Origin: Bacteroidales bacterium
GTDB lineage: Bacteria > Bacteroidota > Bacteroidia > Bacteroidales > WCHB1-69
Length of the DNA: 45,228 bases
Reading direction: 5' to 3'
NCBI GenBank assembly: GCA_024400875.1
Contig: JAKSMB010000010.1
Location: forward strand, 1-45,228
In this document: one piece after another, positions 20,746 through 28,384 of the stretch
How the letters are laid out: each line of letters starts with the position of its first letter
Position numbering within the stretch: position 1 is the stretch's first letter
The notes under the pieces: generated by a model
Database searches by the model: none
Told to the model about the DNA's origin: nothing
Seen by the model: the letters and a program-made list of their open reading frames with translations, nothing else
Made by a program: the position numbers and the translations under genes

Positions 20746-22842
20746 TTAGTACCCACCATGCCATTTTCGAAGGAACCATTCGGCGCCAAACAATAAAATG
20801 ATAGCAATCAAATACCAAGGGGAGTTGAGCATCATGGCATATTTTTTCTTGTAGGAAGCAATGGTCTTGATGTTGTCGTTGGCCTTGATTTCACCAACGA
20901 CTTTGCTGATTTGGTCTTTGGTGAAAAACTTGCCGTTTGTTGCATTTGACATGCTCTTGAGCAGGTCGTGGTCGGCAACTAAGTTGGCAGTTTCAATGAG
21001 GATTTCTTGGACGGAGAAACGACCACTCTTTTGTAGTTTTTTGTTGCCGAGTTGGGTGGTGGCTGTCCAAGTGTAGTTGCCAACAGGCAGTTCGCCCATA
21101 TTTAGATGATAGCTGTTGTTCTGCTTTGAAAACTGTGATTCGTAAGGCTTACCTTCGCTATCTGTAATGACCATTTTGATGTCGGACTCGTTGATGAGTT
21201 CGTAGCTGTCGTTGTAAAGTTCTGCATCAAACTCGATGGCAGCATTCTCTGCGAATATGCTTGGGTGGGTGATGCGGAATTGACTTTTATCACCTTTGGT
21301 GGCAATGTAAAGTACTGTTTTGTCGATTACCTCGTTGAAAGCGTCGTGGTTTTCAGCGTGTAAGAAATTGTACATCTTCCAACTCCAGAATCCGGTGCCG
21401 GTGATCACACCCGTACGAACACCATTCTGACTGTTGAAAACGATCAGCGGATATTTAGTGTCAACACCACTGATTTTCTGATACATGAAGATGTTGGCAG
21501 ACACGGCGGTCTTATACGTCCCAAAGGTGGTCTTAACAGGAGGGTAGTGGACCAGCATCTTGCGTGCCTCTTCGGAGAATGTGAAGGCAGTGAAATTGTC
21601 GTTGAACGTTGGCATGGCGTTGTTGGTCAACGACTTACTTTGCGTGATGGTGACGCCGGTGTTTAGCGTGTTGAAGGTGGAAAGATTGGTTTGTGGACCA
21701 ATGATATATAGGGTGGAGGTTCCACTCTTTCGAATCTGTGAAATCAGATTTGCAGCTGAGTTCTTTTGTGAAGGTAGTTGATGCAGGATGATCAAGCTGT
21801 AGTCGGAAGGTGATGCTGTGAATGCGTCAACAGATTGAACGTCAATGTCGTAGTTGTCGGTCAACTCCAAAGCTTCGCGCATGGCCGCCACATCTGGATG
21901 CGGGGCGTTGTATACGATAGCAACCTTCTCTTTCGACTCGACAACTTCTACATAAAAACTGCCGTGATTGTTCTTGTGCGTAATCTCTCCATCCAAGTCG
22001 GTAAGGTCAACCTTGTAATGGTGGATGCCTGCACTTTTGGCTTCAATAGAGAGTCGTACCGTTTCAAAATGTCTGTTACCATTGATGGTAATGGTTTTCT
22101 TAAACAGTTCTTCATTCCCTTCGGAGATGGTGAGCGTTGCCGCTTTCCCAGACAACTTGTTGGCAGCAACTTTAACCTCTACCGGGAAGAAATTGCCTTT
22201 GAGCGCTTGACGGTTGTGCACGATGTCGCTGACAAACAGGTCGGTGGAAAGTTCTGTGCTGCCTAATCCTACGGTGTAAACGGGGAAGTTTGTTTTTTCG
22301 GATTTGTAGTATGGACTTGCACCATTGTTGAAGATACCGTCGCTCAGCATGACCATGGCGCCAACGTTGCAAGTGGCATAAAGCATGTTCACTTGGTCGA
22401 AGATGGAGGACAGGTTGGTGGATTTGTCATCGAGACTGATGTTGAGTTCTTCATTGTCACTAACAAGATGGTCTTCGTCGCCGACGAGGTATGTTTTGAC
22501 CTCATAGTTTTTTTTCAGTTCGTTGACCATCTGTTGCACCTGTTTCGGGTAGTCGCTTTTGTAGAAGGCTGAGTCTTTGTTGGAACGGATGGACTCGCTG
22601 TTGTCGATGGCAACCAGGATGATAGGTTTCTCGGTTTTCTTAACAGTCATCTTCAGCATTGGAGCAAGTAAAAGGAATGCTATCAAGGTGATAGCCAGTC
22701 CACGAAGGGTGGCCATCACGATGCGTGGCTTTTTCTCGAAGATGATGCTTCTGTTCTTGTGGTACAAAAACAGTGCATATCCTACGCCCAATAAAACGGC
22801 GAAGATGGCAAGCCAAAGTGGATGTTCTGTTAAGAGTGCCAT
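20746..22842 (-). CDS. VWA-like integral membrane protein (BatA-related)
   Basis: A 698-residue protein. Two N-terminal membrane segments (LWLAIFAVLLGVGYALFLY and ATLRGLAITLIAFLLLAP) are followed by a von Willebrand A-like domain: MIDAS-type DNSES at ~79-83 (VAIDNSESIRSN) and VMLSDGIFNNGASPYY. A middle beta-rich section and an amidotransferase-like segment (KVAIVYNAPHPDVAAMREAL ... YSLIILHQLPSQ) come next, and a final membrane helix (SPWYLIAIILLFGAEWF) near the C-terminus. The layout matches Bacteroidetes membrane proteins of the aerotolerance (Bat) neighbourhood. It starts 12 bp after trpS and precedes DUF4159. The exact role is unknown; likely an envelope scaffold. Confidence 0.8.
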   Translation of the reverse strand: MALLTEHPLWLAIFAVLLGVGYALFLYHKNRSIIFEKKPRIVMATLRGLAITLIAFLLLAPMLKMTVKKTEKPIILVAIDNSESIRSNKDSAFYKSDYPKQVQQMVNELKKNYEVKTYLVGDEDHLVSDNEELNISLDDKSTNLSSIFDQVNMLYATCNVGAMVMLSDGIFNNGASPYYKSEKTNFPVYTVGLGSTELSTDLFVSDIVHNRQALKGNFFPVEVKVAANKLSGKAATLTISEGNEELFKKTITINGNRHFETVRLSIEAKSAGIHHYKVDLTDLDGEITHKNNHGSFYVEVVESKEKVAIVYNAPHPDVAAMREALELTDNYDIDVQSVDAFTASPSDYSLIILHQLPSQKNSAANLISQIRKSGTSTLYIIGPQTNLSTFNTLNTGVTITQSKSLTNNAMPTFNDNFTAFTFSEEARKMLVHYPPVKTTFGTYKTAVSANIFMYQKISGVDTKYPLIVFNSQNGVRTGVITGTGFWSWKMYNFLHAENHDAFNEVIDKTVLYIATKGDKSQFRITHPSIFAENAAIEFDAELYNDSYELINESDIKMVITDSEGKPYESQFSKQNNSYHLNMGELPVGNYTWTATTQLGNKKLQKSGRFSVQEILIETANLVADHDLLKSMSNATNGKFFTKDQISKVVGEIKANDNIKTIASYKKKYAMMLNSPWYLIAIILLFGAEWFLRKWHGGY

Positions 22843-22854
22843 TGATATGATGGA

Positions 22855-23850
22855 TTAGAGTGCTTTGAAACCGATGATTTCGCGAACCTCACGGATGGTC
22901 TTGGCTGCGCTTTCACGTGCTTTTTCAGCACCTTCTTTGGCCACTTTGCTGATGTAATCAGACTTTGAACGCAATTCCAAGATACGTTCGTGGATAGGTT
23001 GTGTGAACGCAACCATATCTGCAGCCAATTGCTTTTTCATATCACCATAGCGGATCTGACAAGCTTGATATTGGTCTTCAAAATATTGGAGAGTGTCTTC
23101 GGTGGATACAATCTTCATCAAGCTGAAGAGGTTTTCTACGGCTTGGCTTTTAGGTTGGCCAGGTTCTGTAGGACCGCTATCGGAAACGGCTTTCATGATT
23201 TTCTTGCGAACGACTTCTGGAGTGTCGGAAAGGTAAACGCAAGAGTTCTCGTTGTCGGATTTTGACATCTTGGTAGAACCATCCAAGCCAGGAACCTTTA
23301 CGAGTTCGTTGCCGAAATTATAAGCTACTGGCAACTTGAAGTATTCGTTGCTGTAAAGGTGGTTGAAACGTTGTGCGAAGTCGCGAGTCATCTCCAAATG
23401 TTGCTCCTGGTCTTTGCCTACTGGAACTTTGTCGGCACGGTGCAACAAGATGTCTGCTGCCATCAAAACCGGGTAGTTGAGCAAACCTACGTTGACGTTG
23501 TTGGGCTGGCGACGAACTTTTTCCTTGAAAGAAGCTACGCGCTCCAATTCGCCAACATACACGTTCATAGAGAGCAGAAGGCTGAGCTCGCATACTTCAG
23601 GAACGTCACTTTGTACATAGATGGTGGCCTTCTCTGGATCTAAGCCGGCTGCAATGTAGTCGATGAGCACGTTACGAACGTTGCTTTGTAAGTCGGCAGG
23701 ACAAGGGTGCGTTGTAAGAGAATGATAATCAGCAATGAAGAAGTAACAATTGTTTTCATTCTGCATCTTGATGAAGTTGCGCAAAGCACCAAAATAATTG
23801 CCTAAATGTATAAATCCGGTTGGTCTAATACCACTAACAACAGTATCCAT
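22855..23850 (-). CDS. trpS: tryptophan--tRNA ligase
   Basis: A 331-residue class I aminoacyl-tRNA synthetase, the normal length for bacterial TrpRS. The HIGH-type motif is PTGFIHLGN at 10-18, and the KMSKS loop is TKMSKSDNE at ~193-200. Tryptophan-binding and dimer motifs (DYHSLTTHP, VPVGKDQEQHLEMTRDFAQRFN) are present. It charges tRNA-Trp in the cytoplasm. It heads an operon with the VWA-like membrane protein (12-bp gap) and DUF4159, a grouping with no obvious functional link. Confidence 0.96.
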   Translation of the reverse strand: MDTVVSGIRPTGFIHLGNYFGALRNFIKMQNENNCYFFIADYHSLTTHPCPADLQSNVRNVLIDYIAAGLDPEKATIYVQSDVPEVCELSLLLSMNVYVGELERVASFKEKVRRQPNNVNVGLLNYPVLMAADILLHRADKVPVGKDQEQHLEMTRDFAQRFNHLYSNEYFKLPVAYNFGNELVKVPGLDGSTKMSKSDNENSCVYLSDTPEVVRKKIMKAVSDSGPTEPGQPKSQAVENLFSLMKIVSTEDTLQYFEDQYQACQIRYGDMKKQLAADMVAFTQPIHERILELRSKSDYISKVAKEGAEKARESAAKTIREVREIIGFKAL

Positions 23851-23891
23851 ATCTATGTTTTTTATTAGTTTTTTATTTTTTTAAAAGGGTG

Positions 23892-23899
23892 CAAAGATA
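23892..23899 (-). promoter_or_regulatory. -7 box for trpS operon
   Basis: TATCTTTG on the minus strand, about 41 bp upstream of the trpS start. Confidence 0.6.
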
Positions 23900-23924
23900 C
23901 AAAATACTTTTGACTCATTTTTTG

Positions 23925-23932
23925 TACCTTTG
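23925..23932 (+). promoter_or_regulatory. -7 box for DUF721 gene
   Basis: TACCTTTG, 21 bp upstream of the ATG at 23954, divergent from and close to the trpS promoter. Confidence 0.6.
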
Positions 23933-23953
23933 CCACTGCAATCCTAAAGGAAT

Positions 23954-24244
23954 ATGAAGAGTAATAATGATTTGTTATTGAGTGATTTAATACACGATTT
24001 TATTAATCGTTCTGGTATGCAGAAACAGTATAGCGAACGTACGGTTATGGAAAAATGGTCGGAATATGTTGGGGAAATGTGTGCGAAACAATCCACGTGT
24101 GTTTCTATCAAGAATGGCATACTGAAGGTGAAGGTCCCCAATGCTGCTCTTCGTTTTGAGTTGACTGGAAACAAACAGACGATTATCGACCGGATTAATG
24201 CCGATTATACGATACCGGTAGTTATGGACATAATGTTTCTATAG
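23954..24244 (+). CDS. DUF721/DciA-like protein
   Basis: A 96-residue protein with the DUF721 pattern: helical start (LLSDLIHDFINRSGMQKQY), W in VMEKWSEYVGEMCAKQS, and the KH-like strand/helix run NGILKVKVPNAALRFELTGNK. DciA proteins of this family assist loading of the replicative helicase DnaB, but short forms such as this one lack the extended tail, so replication function is only possible. Its last 23 bp overlap the end of aroE on the opposite strand, so the two transcripts converge. Confidence 0.85.
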   Translation: MKSNNDLLLSDLIHDFINRSGMQKQYSERTVMEKWSEYVGEMCAKQSTCVSIKNGILKVKVPNAALRFELTGNKQTIIDRINADYTIPVVMDIMFL

Positions 24245-24974
24245 GTGCATTCCAGATTTCCCAAGCGGCATCTGCTTGTAGATGAAGCATCGGCAATCCG
24301 TTCATCGTGCGTGCGTTACGCTCGATTCCGGCTTGCATAAACGAGGTTGTGGAGGGATTGTAAACCAAGTCGTAAAGGAAATTGCGTTCTGTGAGTGCTT
24401 CGTAGGGTAGGGGCGGCCTTTTATCCTCTAATGTCCCCACAGGAGTACAGTTGATAATCAGTGGGTATTCCTCAACCAAAGAGCCAGTGACTTCACCATA
24501 GGTGATGGTGCCCTGCTGCTTGGTGCGTGAAACGGTAAGGTACTCAATGCCTTTTTCTTTCAATACGTAAAGTATGGCTGCAGCCGCACCTCCACTGCCT
24601 AATACTAAGGCCTTTGCGGGAAGCTCATGGCCGGATAGCGAGCGACGGAAACCTTCTACATCGGTGTTGAAACCCCATAATTCTTTTTTGTTGCCAACCT
24701 TGACGACCTTGATGGCGTTGACGGCACCAATGGCCCGTGCTTCGTCGGAAATGCGATCTAAATAGGGTAGAACCTGCTGCTTGTATGGGATGGTGACGGT
24801 GAAGCCGCAAAGTTTAGGATGCTGCTCCAATAAGGCGGGCAGCAGGTTGATGTTTTCTATCTCAAAAAGATGAAATTGACAGTCCGTTAGGCCTTCTTTT
24901 GCAAATTTTTCTTCAAAATAATTTTTTGAAAGACTGTGCGTTAAGGTTTTTCCTAGAAGTCCGAAGGTTCTCAT
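24222..24974 (-). CDS. aroE: shikimate dehydrogenase
   Basis: A 250-residue NADPH-dependent enzyme that reduces 3-dehydroshikimate to shikimate in aromatic amino acid biosynthesis. Visible motifs: substrate-binding GLLGKTLTHSLSKNYF, the catalytic Lys/Asn/Asp set in FTVTIPYKQQVLPYL, GAVNAIK and GFNTDVEGF, the nucleotide-binding GSGGAAAAILYVL, and INCTPVGT. Its ATG overlaps the dedA stop by 4 bp (ATGA), so translation is coupled. The TPR / dedA / aroE run looks like one operon with mixed roles. Confidence 0.95.
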   Translation of the reverse strand: MRTFGLLGKTLTHSLSKNYFEEKFAKEGLTDCQFHLFEIENINLLPALLEQHPKLCGFTVTIPYKQQVLPYLDRISDEARAIGAVNAIKVVKVGNKKELWGFNTDVEGFRRSLSGHELPAKALVLGSGGAAAAILYVLKEKGIEYLTVSRTKQQGTITYGEVTGSLVEEYPLIINCTPVGTLEDKRPPLPYEALTERNFLYDLVYNPSTTSFMQAGIERNARTMNGLPMLHLQADAAWEIWNAPIETLCP

Positions 24975-25750
24975 TGTGCGCTACTTTCGTTATTTTCGGG
25001 TAATTCAACTTTGGCGGCACGTGAGGATTTGATGCCTTTGAATATAAGATAGGCTACAAAGAGAAAACATAATCCCCACAAAGCAATTTTTAATGGGCCA
25101 TTGTATTTTTCAATAAGGTCTTGTTGACCATGAGCTAAATAGCCTAATAATGCTAAGATGGTGTTCCAGATGGCCGCACCGATTGTGGTGAAGATGATGA
25201 AGATGCCGAGGTTCATTTTGGCTAAACCAGCGGGAATGGAGATTAACTGTCGGATAGCAGGGATAAGTCGTCCGATCAATGTGGAACTCTTACCATTTGC
25301 AATGAAGTAGTCTTCCGCTTTTTTGATTTTAGCACTGTTTAACAAGAAGATGTGTCCCAATTTACTATCTGCAAACCAATAGATGATGGGACGGCCTAAT
25401 ACTAAAGAAAGCACGTAGTTGATGAGTGCTCCGATAATGGCGCCGATGGTTGCAAACAGTATGACAAGCAGCACGTTGACGATATTTGAATCGGTTTTGT
25501 ATAAGGCAGGGTTGTCGCTGTTGCAAGCTTGATAGGCTGCCGGAGGAACGATGACTTCCGAAGGGAATGGAATGAAGGAACTTTCAATGGCCATCAGCAT
25601 GGTGACGGTGCCGTAGTTCAGGTGGCTGTTGTACCAGTTGATGACTTTGTCGGTTGTGGAGGTTTTTTCCACTTTGCAGGTGTCGGTGTTGGCCGATACG
25701 GAAGTAAAGGTGGCAATGGCCAAAAGTAGGCAACAGATTATCTTTTTCAT
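24971..25750 (-). CDS. DedA/VTT-family membrane protein
   Basis: A 259-residue membrane protein. A cleavable signal-like start (KKIICCLLLAIATFTSVSA) is followed by ~30 soluble residues, then the DedA core: MAIESSFIPFPSEVIVPPAAY (family motif with the conserved Glu and Pro residues), GAIIGALINYVLSLVLGRP, and the re-entrant motif FIANGKSSTLIGRLIPAIRQLISIPAGLAKM. DedA/VTT proteins act as lipid scramblases or flippases, for instance recycling undecaprenyl phosphate or phosphatidylethanolamine. The signal peptide plus spacer before the core is a little unusual. Gaps of 25 bp upstream and -4 bp downstream place it inside an operon. Confidence 0.92.
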   Translation of the reverse strand: MKKIICCLLLAIATFTSVSANTDTCKVEKTSTTDKVINWYNSHLNYGTVTMLMAIESSFIPFPSEVIVPPAAYQACNSDNPALYKTDSNIVNVLLVILFATIGAIIGALINYVLSLVLGRPIIYWFADSKLGHIFLLNSAKIKKAEDYFIANGKSSTLIGRLIPAIRQLISIPAGLAKMNLGIFIIFTTIGAAIWNTILALLGYLAHGQQDLIEKYNGPLKIALWGLCFLFVAYLIFKGIKSSRAAKVELPENNESSAQ

Positions 25751-25775
25751 AATGTCTGGTCTTGTTTCGATATCG

Positions 25776-27203
25776 TTAATCGTTGTTGTCGTCGAAGTTA
25801 ATGTAGGTGTTTAATAATTGGTTGATTTCCGGTTCGTTGGTGCTTTGTGGGACGATGTTGAGGAAGTCGATGAGGTAGGCATCTGGAGCAGCTTGTAAGG
25901 CAAGCTCTAGATATTCGCAGGCTTCTCGCAACAAACCTTTGGAGAGTAGAAGTGCCGCCATAAAATAGTGAGCGTCAGTGCATACGTCGCTGTCAGTCAA
26001 AAAATCCTTCACCACTTCAATGCCAAGGTCGGCTGCGTTGTTGCTACAGCAATAGGTCGTGAAAAAGTGAAGATAGGCGTGCTCCGGTATTTCTTGGGCA
26101 TTCAGTGCGGCAACCGATAATTCTCGAATGTAGTCGATGTCCTTTTCTGGGTCGGAGAGCTCGATGAGTTGTTGGATGACCTCCAGTTGTTCGGGGTTCT
26201 CTTCGTACTTCATACGTAGATATGCCCTTGCTTCGTCGTACTTGCCTTGCACTTTGAAAGTCTTCACAATGTGTGTGATAGCACCTACGTACATGGGATC
26301 TATCTCTAATACTTGCATGTAGTTGTTTAGAGCCGATTGATAATCCTTCATTTGGAAATAGCAGTTACCTTTTTGGAAGGAAACCATCAGCCAGTCGCAT
26401 TTTTCGCTTACAGCATTGAAGTTCAGGAGTGCCTCTTCATAATAGCCTAACTCATAGTATGCATCTGCTAAGTTCAAAAGGCAAACTGGATCATTCTCAT
26501 CTAAAGAGTGTTGGAAGTGGAACGCTTCAATGGCTTGCTCGTATTCGGAGCAGGCTAAGTAGGAGAGTCCTAAACCGCTCCACAAACTTGCGCACATCGG
26601 AAGTTCGTCGGTAAGGCGTTGGAAGAACTGGATCAAAATGTGATCTTTGGTCTGAAGAAAGTCTTGGAAATCGATGGTGACAATCTTCAGATCCTCGGCG
26701 GCGGCATTGTCCAGTTGGATGGCGCGGACGGCATGCTCTACGGCCGTGTCTATATTGCGCTTGCCGAGAAACTCGTGTGCGAGAAGCAGATGCGCCTCGG
26801 GCAAACGATTGTCCATGTCCAATGCCTTGTTGAGCAACTCAATGCCGTTGATGGGTTGGTTGGCTGCACGCGCGATGAGCACCTTCTCGATATAGAATTC
26901 GGGATTGATTTCAAAATTCTGTTCAACGTAGTCGAGTTCCTTCATGGCATCCGAGAAGTTAAACTCCAAAGCGAAAAGCTTGGCACGCATCAGGCGGAAG
27001 AAAGATTCTTGCGGATGGTCTTGGATTGCCTGGAAAACGGCCTTTTTGGCGTATTCAAAATCGCCGGTGTCTATGAGGTAGATGATGATGTCTTGGTAGT
27101 CATCGTTGTCAAAGAAAGCAAAGTTACCGCTGTCAACAGATTGCTTAAACTGCTTGGCAAGTTCTTCTATTTCTTCATCTTCACTGTCGTTGAACGGGTT
27201 CAT
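25776..27203 (-). CDS. tetratricopeptide-repeat protein
   Basis: A 475-residue soluble protein. I chose the ATG at 27203 (MNPFNDSEDEEIEELAKQF); a longer frame to 27272 would run through the promoter. It is built of at least nine TPR-like helical hairpins, visible in LPEAHLLLAHEFLGKRNIDTA, SLWSGLGLSYLACSEYEQAI, VCLLNLADAYYELGYYEEAL and SFQKGNCYFQMKDYQSAL. The N-terminus is strongly acidic. It is probably a cytoplasmic scaffold; partner unknown. It heads the operon with dedA and aroE. Confidence 0.88.
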   Translation of the reverse strand: MNPFNDSEDEEIEELAKQFKQSVDSGNFAFFDNDDYQDIIIYLIDTGDFEYAKKAVFQAIQDHPQESFFRLMRAKLFALEFNFSDAMKELDYVEQNFEINPEFYIEKVLIARAANQPINGIELLNKALDMDNRLPEAHLLLAHEFLGKRNIDTAVEHAVRAIQLDNAAAEDLKIVTIDFQDFLQTKDHILIQFFQRLTDELPMCASLWSGLGLSYLACSEYEQAIEAFHFQHSLDENDPVCLLNLADAYYELGYYEEALLNFNAVSEKCDWLMVSFQKGNCYFQMKDYQSALNNYMQVLEIDPMYVGAITHIVKTFKVQGKYDEARAYLRMKYEENPEQLEVIQQLIELSDPEKDIDYIRELSVAALNAQEIPEHAYLHFFTTYCCSNNAADLGIEVVKDFLTDSDVCTDAHYFMAALLLSKGLLREACEYLELALQAAPDAYLIDFLNIVPQSTNEPEINQLLNTYINFDDNND

Positions 27204-27226
27204 TGTCGTCTTTTTTTTGAGGCGGC

Positions 27227-27234
27227 AAAGATAG
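27227..27234 (-). promoter_or_regulatory. -7 box for TPR/dedA/aroE operon
   Basis: TATCTTTG on the minus strand, about 24 bp upstream of the ATG at 27203. Confidence 0.6.
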
Positions 27235-27245
27235 TGCTTTTTTTG

Positions 27246-27253
27246 TACTTTTG
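27246..27253 (+). promoter_or_regulatory. -7 box for the metal exporter
   Basis: TACTTTTG, 35 bp upstream of the ATG at 27289. The two divergent -7 boxes lie within 27 bp, so the promoters overlap. Confidence 0.6.
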
Positions 27254-27288
27254 CAGCCCGTTGTAAATACATAATTTGAAAAAACTGG

Positions 27289-28224
27289 ATGAACGCATCT
27301 TCAATACTTTTACATATTCACGAACATGAGGCTGATATTACCAATTATTGGGGTGTCTTGGCAGAGGTGATGGAAAGTACGCTTCACATTACGCTTTTGG
27401 TGATTTTGATGATGGCGTTCATTGAGCTGATCAATGTCTCCTCGTCCGGAAAGCTGATGAAAAAGTTGCAAGGACATCCTTTTTTGCAAACGGTCATCTC
27501 TTGTCTGTTGGGTGCAATCCCGGGGTGCGCCGGTGGTTTTGCAGTGGTATCCATGTTTACTCACGATTTGCTGTCCTTTGGCGCATTGACAGGTGGCTTG
27601 GTGGCAACGTTTGGCGATGAAGCGTTTTTCCTTTTTGCCAAAGATCCCAAGACGGCATTCATCATCACAGGCGTTTTGTTCGCGCTAGGCGTTGTGGTGG
27701 CAACTGTCCTGAACTTAATAGGAAAGAAATGGCATTGGCGTATGGAAAACCATCGCTTTGACATACATGAGGAAAAAGATGCTCATGAACATCATCATGG
27801 AGAAAGCCATGGGCATAACTTTAAAAGCTGGTGTGAACATTTTTTTAAAGAACATCTTTGGGAGCATGTTATTAAGAAACACCTCTTGACCATATTCATG
27901 TGGTCGTTCGGTGTGCTGTTGGTGGTTAAGACTATCGGCTATTTCGTGGACATAGAGATGCTTATGGAAACCCATGTGTGGGCGAAGTACCTGCTGCTGC
28001 TGGTTGCGGTATGCGTTGGTTTTATTCCTGAATCGGGCCCGAATCTCATTTTCGTCGTGATGTTCCTGGAGGGCAACCTCCCGTTTGGCATCCTTTTAGC
28101 CAATAGCATCTCCCAAAATGGTCACGCCGGACTTCCATTGTTGGCCCAATCTCGCAAAACGTTCTTCGTTCTGAAAACCATAACTCTGCTGTTAGGTTTG
28201 GTCGTTGGTTTTCTGCTTATATAA
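27289..28224 (+). CDS. putative manganese/heavy-metal exporter (10-TM family)
   Basis: A 311-residue membrane protein. An N-terminal His/Glu cluster (HIHEHEAD) is followed by helices with LLGAIPGCAGGFAVVSMFTH and LVATFGDEAFFLF, then a His-rich cytoplasmic loop (HEEKDAHEHHHGESHGH) and a second half with a pseudo-repeat (VGFIPESGPNLIFVVMFLEG; NSISQNGHAGLPLLA). The paired GAIPGCAGG / GFIPESGPN motifs are those of the 10-TM heavy-metal exporter family (ArsP_2-like), members of which export Mn. The His loop fits metal sensing or delivery. The leader is only ~35 bp, too short for a yybP-ykoY Mn riboswitch. Confidence 0.85.
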   Translation: MNASSILLHIHEHEADITNYWGVLAEVMESTLHITLLVILMMAFIELINVSSSGKLMKKLQGHPFLQTVISCLLGAIPGCAGGFAVVSMFTHDLLSFGALTGGLVATFGDEAFFLFAKDPKTAFIITGVLFALGVVVATVLNLIGKKWHWRMENHRFDIHEEKDAHEHHHGESHGHNFKSWCEHFFKEHLWEHVIKKHLLTIFMWSFGVLLVVKTIGYFVDIEMLMETHVWAKYLLLLVAVCVGFIPESGPNLIFVVMFLEGNLPFGILLANSISQNGHAGLPLLAQSRKTFFVLKTITLLLGLVVGFLLI

Positions 28225-28275
28225 GTATATACGAATATAAGTATTTTTACGTAGAAGTATAATCCGAAAAAAATA

Positions 28276-28283
28276 TATTTTTG
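28276..28283 (+). promoter_or_regulatory. -7 box for the barrel/megaprotein operon
   Basis: TATTTTTG, ~100 bp upstream of the ATG at 28385, giving a leader of ~95 nt. The leader contains a possible hairpin (GTGCA ... TGCAC around 28305-28330). Confidence 0.55.
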
Positions 28284-28384
28284 CTAATCAATAGAGTGAG
28301 GTCGTGCATTCTTGAAGTTGATGTGCACGCTTTGCTCGGATGCTTATTTGTAAAAGTTTGATGGATAAATAATTAGTGTAGCCT

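Noticed and set aside
27204-27288. Mn riboswitch (yybP-ykoY) before the metal exporter
   Set aside because: The gap between divergent promoter and start leaves only ~35 nt of leader, too short, and no conserved riboswitch motif is seen.
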